Positions 10,720 to 20,804 of a stretch of DNA of 64,000 nucleotides are shown in pieces; position 1 is the first letter of the stretch, and each line of letters begins with the position of its first letter. Origin of the DNA: Ectocarpus siliculosus (lineage: Eukaryota; Sar; Phaeophyceae; Ectocarpales; Ectocarpaceae). The translations under genes and the position numbers were made by a program. The stretch spans positions 2,501,723 through 2,565,722 of the forward strand of contig FN649736.1 of the NCBI GenBank assembly GCA_000310025.1. The letters run 5' to 3'. A model generated the notes under the pieces. That model had not been told where the DNA came from, searched no databases, and saw nothing but the letters and a program-made list of their open reading frames with translations.

Positions 10720-11262
10720 CCGCCCCCCCCCTTCCCCCCGGTGTTTGCCATCGGGGTTGAGTTTTCGTCGCTTGGCAACGACGTTGTAAAACAAGCCAAG
10801 TCACTTTGTGAACCGGCAACCAGGTTACCGTTTTGTTTTTACCTCTGTTTTTTTTTTGCGGTAACCATGAATGGTGGTCGAGCAGATCATGTTGTGCGGG
10901 GTCGAGAATCCTCACTCCGCGCAAGGGGGATAATCGCACCACGTTGTGTTAAAACGGTCAAGCACCCTCGAGGCAGTTACACAGTGCTTATAACTGTCTC
11001 TGGAAGTGAAAGCACCAGAAAATAAACTAAGTCATACGCAGCTGTCATCCGTACGCAAGTAAGTAAGTACAAGATGCCGAACACCCTTAGCAGGATGCAG
11101 CGCACCCTTCATGCGACTCGCCGAATACCTCACGGCGCTTCGTGCTTGGTGATGTGAGAGCCTGGTCCGGTGCGAACCCGGCGTGCTCCGTCCCGGCTTT
11201 GTAGGGATGCGACGTCAATGGTCTAACGACTACGGCATGCACGACTATGAGTACACCCCCCC
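10720..11262 (-). repeat. G-tract-bounded SINE-like repeat, copy A
   Basis: Read on the minus strand, the element starts with a G run, then TACTCATAGTCGTGCATGCC and a tRNA-like head (A-box-like TAGTCGTTAGACC, B-box-like GGGTTCGCACC about 55 bp on). It ends after GCCAAGCGACGAAAAC at a second G run. The body has an A-rich run bounded by GGTTACC/GGTAACC near 10,830-10,865. Copies B and C match over their whole length and the 38.6-kb copy matches with an internal triplication. It does not code. The tRNA-like head suggests Pol III transcription and LINE-dependent mobility (inference). Confidence 0.8.
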
Positions 11263-12244
11263 TCCCCCGGGAGGGGGCCCCCCTCTCCCGGGAGGGGGAC
11301 GAAAAAAGTTTTGTTTATTCGTTTCGCATTTTTTTTGTAGAGGCTTGTTGGCTTTCTCCCTCTCCGTTGCGTGTGCTTGCGTGTGCTGGTGTTTACGGCA
11401 CGCAGAAGGGCACAAGGACCTTGTTACCAGGTGGTTGTTTGGTAGGTTTGAGATAGTTACTGGTGCGTACATTCGGCGCCGGAAGATTACTACTTCATAT
11501 GAATAGCTGTGATGGGCTGCTTCTTTTGTAGTTAGTTTTCAAGTTTTGGGAGTACAGTGCTTGGGGACCCCGTCAAGCTAGAAGTAACTTAGAACTTCTC
11601 AATGCTTCTGCGACAAGTCCGCGACATTTGACCTTGGGGCGAATATGGTGAAATAATACACGACACACCAGAACCAAAGGACGCATAAAATCCCATGCGT
11701 CAAAACGTCATCAATCCAAGCATACTAAAGCCGGCAACATACCGAAGAGGGGCTGCCGATGAGCCTACTACAGCGGTGGCATCACCTTCACCACGTGCAA
11801 CACCCGTCCACAATTGCAATTGCCGTGCGTTCAAGTACTTATTCACTCCCCCAGGTCCCTCCACCTCCCTCAACAAGACTAAACCGCCGTTTCTTCGAGC
11901 GATTTCGCCCCGAGCGCCTCTTCGCCCTCCCTCCTCGTCCCCCTAACCCCTACCCCACCCTCCCCCCTCTCCTCCTCCTCCCCCCTCCCCTCCCCAAGCT
12001 CTCTCTCTCTCTCCTCTCCTACGGACGGTACCGCGGCTGCGGTGCATGCAAGCTCAAGCTCGCCCAGGGGCTATGAGAGTTGTTACTACCCCCGTGCATG
12101 AAATGTGCCCCCTTTATATATAGGATTTAGTTTGGGCGTGTTTATATAGGAAATTTTATGGCGTCGGGGGCAGGCCCATCCCCCCCCCCCCGGAGAGGTC
12201 TGAAAAAACGTTTTTTCGGGAGGTGTGGAAAAAAACAAATTGTA
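11263..12244. other. No recognisable gene
   Basis: The stretch contains CCCGGGAGGG direct repeats at 11,265-11,300 and a pyrimidine-rich tract (11,835-12,025) that gives low-complexity open frames. Nothing supports a gene. Confidence 0.4.
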
Positions 12245-12797
12245 CACCCTTGGTGGGCCCGGTTTAGCGGTCCATAGTGTTACATGGTTTTAACTGGGAC
12301 CCCGTGAGGGGGCGGCATGGGGCAGGCAAAAGCTATTATCCGGATTGAGGACAGAAATGGTAGCAACAGAGGAAAACTGCTACTACCTTGCACTCGAGTT
12401 CGTGTTGGAGTGCTTTCGCCATTATCCTCCTTGCTTTCACCACCACCACTCTCATCGTCGTTTTTACAGCTATTTTTCGGCGATTCTTCTCTAGCCTCGC
12501 GTCGTTTGGTGTGTGTGTGTCTCGCTGTTTTCTTTTCGTTATGAGCACCGACCATCTAACAGGCTGACCAATGTCGCTGTGCTGTGAGTATGTGCAAGCG
12601 AAGCGCGCACTAGGTCTCCGCAAAAGTTGAACCGATAACCGCTATTGGTGGCTGAAAACATGTCCAATTACCGCTATTGAGGGCACGACCGGTTTAGTAT
12701 AACCGCTAAACCGCAGTGCAGCCGTGTCACAAGATTTTATAACCGCTATTCAGGGCATCCCGCGAAAGAGGGAACCGCTGAACCAGGCCCACGACTG
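12245..12797. mobile_element. Second TA-flanked TIR element (553 bp, MITE-like)
   Basis: The left end reads TA-CACCCTTGGTGGGCCCGG and continues TTTAGCGGT. The right end, on the opposite strand, reads TA-CAGTCGTGGGCCTGG and then TTCAGCGGT. The inner parts of the two ends match at 17 of about 19 positions, and both are flanked by TA. Repeated copies of TAACCGCTATT occur at 12,640-12,750, parallel to the subterminal repeats of the larger element at 7,913-9,781. It does not code. The outer few bases of the left end fit less well, so the boundary is approximate. Confidence 0.55.
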
Positions 12798-13369
12798 TAT
12801 TACAGTAGGAAAAACACCTACACACACAGAAAGAATACCCGATCAAGATATACCCAAATCAACAGCGGACGAACATGCTCGCCTCTGCGACAACACAACA
12901 GCAGTACCTCCAACGGCACCAAACAGTACTGACAGACACAAATGAACATTGGTAGCTTACACGAATGCCTTGCAGTGCTGCTGCTTTGCTGTAATGGCAA
13001 TGACTCCCATCTATCTTTCTTACTTCCATTCGGAAGTGCATGGAGGCGCTGGGCGCTGGGCGCTGGGCACCAAAAAAGCTCTTCTTTTTCGCCCCTTGGG
13101 CACAGCAGTTATTTTTGTTCCCGGGTCACCCCTCCTGACACAAGAAAGCAACAGGAATAACAAAGGTATCCGCCACGAGCTGTGTCCATGCTCCGTCTTG
13201 TGTGGAGATTAACACCGACGAGGAGGTTATAGTACGCTCAGAAACGCGAGCGTTTGGCACAGCTTGCAAAGAAGCAAACGCCGCGTCAGTCTCTCTCTGC
13301 CGGGATCATCAGAGTTCGTTCGTAGTTTTTTTGTCCCACAGGCGCAAAGGTTTCGTTTTCCGATTATCC
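12798..13369. other. No recognisable gene
   Basis: The open frames are short and overlap without codon or family signal. A short GGCGCTGGGC repeat occurs near 13,050-13,065. Confidence 0.35.
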
Positions 13370-13915
13370 CTCCCCCCACACGCCCCCCCTGGTATTTGCC
13401 ATCGAGGTTGGGTTTTCGTCGCTTGGCAGTGATGTTGTAAAACAAGCCATGTCACTTTGTGAGCTCGGCAACCAGGTTACCGCTTTTTTTTTTGCCTTTG
13501 GCTTTTTTTATTTGCGGTAGCCATGAGTGGTGGTCGAGTAGATTATGTTGTGCGGGGTCGACAACCCTCACTCCGCGCAAAGAGGATAATCGCACGTTGT
13601 GTTAAATTGGTCAAGCACCCTCGAGGCAGTTACACAGTGCTTCCAACTGTCTCTGGAAGTGAAAGCACCAGAAAATATATAAAGTCATACGCAGCTGTCA
13701 TCCGTAAGCGAGGAAGCAAGCACAAGATGCCGAACACCCTTAGCAGGACGCAGCGCACCCTCCATGCGACTCGCCGAATACCTCACGGCGCTTCGTGCTT
13801 GGTGATGTGAGAGCCTAGTCCGGTGCGAACCCAGCGTGCTCCGTCCCGGCTTTGTAGGGACGCGAGGTCAATGGTCTAACGGCTACGGCATGCACGATTA
13901 TGAGTACACCCCCCC
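13370..13915 (-). repeat. G-tract-bounded SINE-like repeat, copy B
   Basis: This is the same family and orientation as 10,720-11,262, with matching head, body and tail and scattered substitutions. Short runs of C on the plus strand border both ends. The B-box-like segment reads GGGTTCGCACC on the minus strand. Confidence 0.8.
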
Positions 13916-13989
13916 ACACACACGCGACAGCAACAGCAGTGGCGGATATCCACGAGCTCTGTGTGTGGCTCCCTTCCCTCGCCAATGCG

Positions 13990-14475
13990 GTGTTGACCCC
14001 CCAGCGGTGTTGCGTGTGTAGATTACTGAGTGCTTCCTCTGTTTCTCCCGGGTTGGAAACCGAACAACTTACAACTGCTTCGTGTGTGCGTGTAGGAGAT
14101 CTCCGCTTTTTGTGTTCCTTTAACTCCCGTCCAAGCCCCGGGGACGTTTCAATGATTTTGGTAACAAATGCGTGTCAAGCACGGCCATCCGTTGTCAGAG
14201 CGCGATGAAACCGGTGTGACAAAGAGCGCAAAAATTAGGTTCCTCGTCACAACCCAGCAGATCGTAAAATCTGTGCTCTATAGACCTCGTTCTCGTCAAG
14301 TAAAGAGATGATATTTTGACGTACCTTTCCCCGGGTGGTTTTGCGGAAGGGTCGCTCTACAGCGCGATGGTTGAAAGATCCCGATATTTGGAGCCTTTTT
14401 TTCCCTCCTGAGGATGAAGGGAAAAAATGTCGCGCTTCGCGCTCCGAGGCTCATTATTATTCGTTGGGTCGGTAC
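13990..14475 (-). repeat. Dispersed repeat, partner of 17,980-18,415
   Basis: Shared blocks include GTCAAGCACGGCCATC, GGTGTGAC-AAGAGCGC, CAGCAGATCGTAAA, TATAGACCTCGT and GGGAAAAAA-GTC followed by CGCTTCGCGCTCCG. The right end carries, inverted, the GTAATGAGCCGCGG-type head seen at 2,460 and 10,470, so the element is taken to read on the minus strand. It does not code. Confidence 0.7.
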
Positions 14476-14711
14476 TTTTCTCTCTATACCACAAACGCCG
14501 GGTGGGTGTGTAAGAAATAGTGCGGGCGCGTTAAACTCGCGTCCGCTCTGTTGTCAAGGACAACCGAAACCACAAACTGACACATCACCAATATGTCCAA
14601 CTGACTATAATTCATTGTACAAATCTTAATACGAAGTACTCAATGTACAGCATATCTTCTCGCCGAGGGAAGAAAATGGCCAACCCCGCTGAACTGCTGT
14701 TTGCTGATGAA

Positions 14712-15650
14712 GGGTTTCAATCCGGCCCAGCACTTCGCGCCACTCGGTCCGCCTCTTCTCGTTTTCTGTCTACCCTCGCCGCCTCGTCCGTCATCCGCAC
14801 CCCTCCCGTCCCATGGGTTGTTGACGTGTCCGTGCTGTTACCGGGCTTGTTTTGTTTGAGCGCTCGTTGTCGGCTAGCCTCCTCTTCATCCTTGTATCAG
14901 GAATCAGGAGGTCATGGACCTCTTAGCTCCGTGCCGTACCCCCGTATGTCACGGTACACCCCGCTCCGTCTTCGCTGCTTCCATCCAAGTTGTTTGCAGG
15001 ACTCCGAAGACATGTCCATAGATCCATGCTCAGCCTCGAACATGTTGAGGTCGTCCTTCAGGCGCATCTGCCAGTTTTGGTCCGGTTTCCCCTGCGTGGG
15101 CCCTCCCCCCCCACCAGCTCGCCAAGCATCAACCGTTTCGGGAGTTGCCCGTCTAGCTGCCTTGCCAATGCTCACGCGAACAGCAGGCGCCGTTGCCGGT
15201 CAGTGGCTTCCACGCTCTGGCACCCTACCCTCTTCAGGGTCTGGGCGTAGGAAATCTTCCGGTAGGCGCCCTTCTTGTGTTGGTAACCGATATCTCGCAG
15301 GGGCAGCCGGTGGTGTATCGACCGCAACAGCCGGTTGTGTTCGCGACGTGCGGCCCATGTCATGCACCCGTACAGCAGTGCCTCCATCGCCTCGACCTGG
15401 AGCAGGCAAGTCTTGAGGCGGAACGGTTCTCTCGGCCTGCCGAAGGACTCCCGGCCATATCTCCTGACGCACGCCCACGCAGTTCAGCTCCGGTAGTTGA
15501 TCTCCCGGGTGAGGTCGCCATGTTCGTTGACGAGGCTACCTAGATACCGGAACTCAGCCGTCTGGGCGTACCTCTGCCCGGCTGCCTCGATGGTCAGCGG
15601 TGGCGGTGGGGGGAGTGGTGGTGTTGGCTGTCTCTCCTTGATGCGCATGT
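14712..15650 (-). mobile_element. 5'-truncated LINE copy, same family as 3,700-7,327
   Basis: On the minus strand it encodes only the RT C-terminal region. Segments matching the first copy include IEAAGQRYAQTAEFRYLG, LVNEHGDLTREI, MEALLYGCMTW and SYAQTLKRV. Similarity begins near 15,650 just upstream of that region, as expected from incomplete reverse transcription. An in-frame TGA follows NYRS at about 15,484, and further stops or frameshifts break the rest. It ends near the same 3' point as the first copy. It is dead. Confidence 0.85.
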
Positions 15651-16845
15651 TTCGGCAAAGACGGTTCTTGTGGCTGTACTGATCCGGTGTGCCACACCAG
15701 TAGCGAAGGATGTGTTGTCGCGAGTGTTGTAGGTCCATTTCACGTTGTTCCCAAGAGGGTCAAAGCAGGGCTTTCCAGTGTGTTTGGTAGAGCACGGCGA
15801 GTACTCCGCCGCGTCCGCGAACAATTTGATGGCCAGTGATTTTCTCCACTTCGGTCCAAATACCGTAACACGAGTACAATAAAGTGTGTTCTGACTTACT
15901 TGTTTAGGTTAGTACTCCTTTGGACATTCTTGAAATCGGAATATTAGTAAATAATGCAAGGGTCTGTGCGGTAAAAAACTCATGACACATAGGCCTACTA
16001 CTCGAAAATCGGGGTCATTTGGGGGGGAGGGCGGGGACATATACCCATGCATCCCCGGGTTTTCCGCCGAGGCATCGGCGCTTCGGGGCGGGGGGGTAAT
16101 ACCCTTGTATCCCCGGGTTCTCTGCCGAGGCGTCGGTGCTTCGGCGTCCCGTTCTCGCATGGTGTGCATCACCGCTGGCGCTGCTGGCTCTCTCTGTGGA
16201 GCTGTGGAGACCCCCGAGAGATGGCAGACACCCCGCGCACACTACAGGGTCATCATCGCAATCTTCGCGTGCATACATACCCCAGGGGCAGCCGATATAG
16301 CCCACCAGTCGCCCGTCCGTGTGGCCGATTGGTCAAGTCAAACGTAACCCTACAAGAAGACCAAGGCTACGAGTAGATTCGCGAGACTATGTTCCCTGTT
16401 GTGCAGCGGCGTAGATAAAGGAGGCGGCAAGGGCAAGTTGGCAAGGCCGGTGGTTCAATGTGAAAGCTGGTCAATGACCTGTTCCAATTGAATGGACTGG
16501 TTTCGAGCTTTTTGATCGATATAACTATTTAATACTCCTACTACTGCTGTGCTGTACTGTAAATACTGTACTTTCTTCGTACTACTTGTTGTACGCAAAC
16601 TAGCCTGTTTGTTTCCGTGTGTTCCTGTAGCAGCACGGCTGGGTGATGAGTGTGGGCCGGCATCGATGACGAGGAGGTAGATGATGTAGAACGGGTAACG
16701 AGAGTGAGGCACGTTTACTATAACCATCTACTGCAACCTCATGGTTATTTTTCGACGATTCATGGCCTATATGTCCGGATTTGTTTTTCGCACTGACCCT
16801 TGAAATAATGCCTCGTTTTTTTTTGTGTAATTTGCGTCCTACGAA

Positions 16846-16990
16846 GTTGTTGTTGTTCTTGTCTTCACATTAGAAACCGTTCCGGTCTCCACTCAGTACC
16901 TTGTAATGTCCGTACTGGTCCAACTGACGCTGACGCCTTCCGTGGTCACAGGCCAACTGCCCCGCATAGGGGGGGGAGTACACCTTTCTA
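16846..16990 (+). repeat. Dispersed repeat, partner of 3,046-3,180
   Basis: This is a direct-orientation match to 3,046-3,180: the TTG run, GTCTTCACATTA, AAACCGTTCC, AATGTCCGTACTG and the GTGGTCACAGG segment. Several indels show that the copies are old. Confidence 0.6.
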
Positions 16991-17979
16991 AAAAATAAAG
17001 AAATATAAATGGACACCAGAAAATTCCTCCAAGGCGCGAATGGTTATCCAACCGAAAAAGATCAACAGCAAGGAAAACTATAATCGGGATAAAGACGATC
17101 GACGACTCCGGTCAAAGGGATGAGAGAACGAACGGAAAAGAAAAAAATAAAGTAAAGAGAAAAAGAAAAAAACAAAGAGAGAGAAAGACAACGAAACAAA
17201 AACGGCAGATAGACAGGTCCCCTCCAACGCTCCAGTCTACCGGAACAACAACGAAATAGGCAACTACTAACGCAACACCAAACAGATACATACCGGCTTC
17301 CGACGACACAACATCACTTCGGGGGCATTGCAGTACAAGTGTTTGTGATGGCGACAGTCCCCCCATTTTTCGTGGTGAGACGTGAACTACACGTGTTTCG
17401 GTGTATGTAGAGTGCTACACTTTTCAGTGTATTTTTTCGTACAACTACAACCATCCGGGGTCACACAGGAGGGGGGTAAACACCGGGGCCTTTTCTTCTT
17501 TTTCGTTTTCTTTTCGTGCCCCACGTTCCTCCTGCGGTGTGTGCTGATTTCTGGTTTTGGTCGCGAATAGGGTCCAGCCGTCTCTTTCCCTCTTCAACGG
17601 TGCTAACGTAAGACACTCTACTATTAACCAACGTTCGTTTCTAACACCACCCACACCCAGCCGTGTTCCAAGTACTTTAACAGTGGAACCCTACTTTGCC
17701 GAGAGACACGCTTGTTCCAGGCACGAAGGCATACGGGCATACGCAGAGACTCAAAGTTGGGACGAAACCGCAACATTCTTCTCATCATGCATTTAAAAAT
17801 AGTCAATTTCGAAAACATCGATTATCTTCCCAGACCAGACAGAGCCGACACGAGTGCGTGCGCTCGGTCGACGAGGTATTCATCGTACCCGTCTTCGACC
17901 TCATCGACCCAGTGTTGATCCATCATTTTCATGTCAGTTCAGTGTGCTGCAGTTGAACAACACCTCCCAGTGTACTTCA

Positions 17980-18415
17980 ACACCTCCAGCGCGGTGTTGC
18001 GTGTTTTGTTGACGATCTTACGATTGATTGCTTTAGTTTTAGATTTAGCTTCATCGAGTAGCTCCCGGAGAAAGGGGTCAAAGTACCTACGATTTTGGGG
18101 GCAAATGCCTGTCAAGCACGGCCATCTGTTGTCGGCGCGGCCAAACTGGTGTGACGAAGAGCGCCCTAAATAGCTAGGTAGCTTTCACAAGCCAGCAGAT
18201 CGTAAATCGGTGCTTGATGTTTATAGACCTCGTCCTGGTCGAACAAAGGCGAATATTTTCGGGCGGTTGATAATCAGGAGGAAAATACCGAGAGGCCCCT
18301 CCATCGCGTTGTTGGTTGGAAGAGCCCGATATTTAGATATTTAGAGCCTTTGTTCCCTCTTGGGGGTAGAGGGAAAAAACGTCCCGCTTCGCGCTCCGCG
18401 GCTCATCATTACTCA
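17980..18415 (-). repeat. Dispersed repeat, partner of 13,990-14,475
   Basis: It has the same block order as the copy at 13,990-14,475 and the same orientation, ending in CGCTTCGCGCTCCG followed by CGGCTCATCATTAC, the complement of the GTAATGAGCCGCGG-type head. The spacing differs by indels. Confidence 0.7.
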
Positions 18416-20804
18416 AATCCCCCAGATGGGATACCCCGAAGGACGTGTTGAAGTCTCCATGCAACAAGCAGTGATGACTGACACAGCACCTCCTGGATGC
18501 CGGGGACATTTCGAGTCTGTTGAAGCCTATACACTCAAGGACCAGTGATGCCAGCTGAAGAACAGGCGAGACAAGCCTACTGTAGTAAATATTTATCCTA
18601 CCGAGTTTTGCATTCAATTGATATACACTACATACGCTGCTGCTGTGCTTAAATACAAAAACGGGGTTCATGAAATGGCTCACGGAGTATTCAGTTGGTT
18701 GGGTGGATGTGGTCTGTTTTGTTTTATGCAAGTTGTGGGTGTTCGTTATTTTTCAGTTTTTGGGGGACGCAATATCTAGACTAGACGCAAGTGGGGACAG
18801 CAGCGCCGACCCGTTCTTAAGAATCACCTATCTGCATATTTTTGGGCGAGGTTCAACACCCTAACACTTTATTGCCGTGGCGATGTGAGAAAATTTCTTT
18901 TGTTACAATTTCTTACGTGACAATACATTGCGTTGTTTGTTTCTTGTTGTCCTCCTATCTTCTTGGCCAGTTAGAAATATTAATATTATGAAAAAAGAGA
19001 GCAGTAAATTACGAGGAGTCAACCGATGATGAGTATTTGATTGTTTTTTTGTTATTTTGTGAGTTATTGAAGACAACGTAGGCCGACTCCGAAAACCTTG
19101 CATTGCCCGGTGCTGCTGCGTGTGTCTATATTGTCAGAAGAACCTCTGCAGGAACCAACTTAATACTAAGTTATCGTTCGGGAGGGTGGAGAAAAAGAGA
19201 TTCCGCGCCTGCCCTCGAAATTCAGTTGTCGACTGGTCCGGAACTACTGCAGTACTGGAGGATTGTTGCATCAATCCTCATCTCAGTGAACGCTGCGAAC
19301 GCTGGGATCCGCACCCTAGCACCCTGCTGGTGTGCCACCGACTCGCCGTAGCCGTCGATCGGCTCGGTCAACGCCCACGATCCTACGGTTGGTTGCATTC
19401 CCTCCCCTGTTGAACTGTACGCATCTAACAGAGATAAACCCGCACTAATGGCGCTGTGATCGTATGCCACGCCACGCGGTAATCGTAGCGGAGACTGGTC
19501 TGCGCGGCAGCCGCGCGACTGATATCCCCAGGAAACATGACCTGGCCGATCACCCTCGCCGAAGGCGTGCTCGAGAGCACGCGCAGCGAGGCCCACCGAA
19601 GCCGAAAAAAAATCGGCCAAGAAAATTTGTAAGGAATTTGCCCCAAAATAATGTTCTTGCCCGAGATACCTTGGATGCGCTATTCACATGTGTCTTATAC
19701 CGCTGAGTTTGAAACACTGGCGGTCAGAACATTGCAACATTAAATAACTTGCTGTTCGAAATGGTGTCGTTTTTTCATTTTTCCCACGTATTTTTTACCC
19801 AATGAAAGGCCATTCAAAAGCATAAATGCACATTTCTTTGGGCTCCGGCGGCGCTTCCAGCACCCACCCCCGAACCAGCCAGGGGGGGCACTGAATCGTG
19901 CAGCTAGCCGCCACGCTTTCGAGCGGCAGCTCCCTGTACTCGACGAGCCTCATTATCTCACCGCGGTCTGTGCCTTTAGTCTTAAGTATTTAGTTGTAGA
20001 GGATGCGGTGTATACGTGCCGGAGACGTTCCGAGACTTCCCGATGTTCTGCCGTGCGGTGACGTAGATGCGGTGACGTGGAGGCTGGCATTCGAGGCCCG
20101 AAAGTGGGCAAAAGAGTGACGATATTGTACGCGGGTCACCTTATCTTGTACTTCGGGGCAGGGAGACACATTCTACTTGATCCTGTTGGTTGCAACAAGC
20201 TTTGGTACACCCGTAGCGGTAAAGCGTTTATCTGGGAAGCAACGTAGAGGTTGACCAGCCCTTTGACCGCTTCCTACCCCGCCGTAAGGTTGCCGGAACA
20301 GGACTGCACGGTTACTGCCAAAACGCAAGAATTCACCCCAAAACAGCACCCCCCGACCGTAGCATGACTCAACATTGGGTGCATTTCGTACAATCGTGGG
20401 TCAAGCATAGACAAAAGAGAGCGGTTGAAATGTCGGTGGGTGTAACGTTGACTTGCGGAGAAAAAAATTGGGTAAATCGAAGAACGAACAGGCAGGGGAT
20501 GACTGAAAACCAAAACACTTTTGTGGAGAGTGTAAACATGGACAAAGCTCGTAAGCCCTGAAGTCGGTGTGCTTGAGGTGGGCGCCTTGGCCCTTTCTCG
20601 AACGGGATGCAGAGTCGATCGCCTGAAGGGAACGGGGAGAAACCTGACTACGTCCCACCCCCACCAGCTGGGCGTCTCAAACCAACACACCGCGGCAACC
20701 GACAACTTCGTGCCATGTCCGATCGTTGCGTTTGCTTCAGGGTGCCGTACCGAGATACTGTGGTGGTGACATCACCAGAAAGAAGTTGGGGGGCGTGAGA
20801 AAGC

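Larger units (their letters stand above)
15651..20804. other. Gene-free stretch with dispersed repeats
   Basis: I could not support any exon. The stretch holds a local duplication of about 70 bp at 16,020-16,145 (ATCCCCGGGTT, GCCGAGGC-TCGG), the repeats listed at 16,846 and 17,980, and an A/G-rich strand at 17,100-17,210. The last part must contain the promoter of the gene starting at 20,805, but no clear core motif was identified. Confidence 0.45.
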
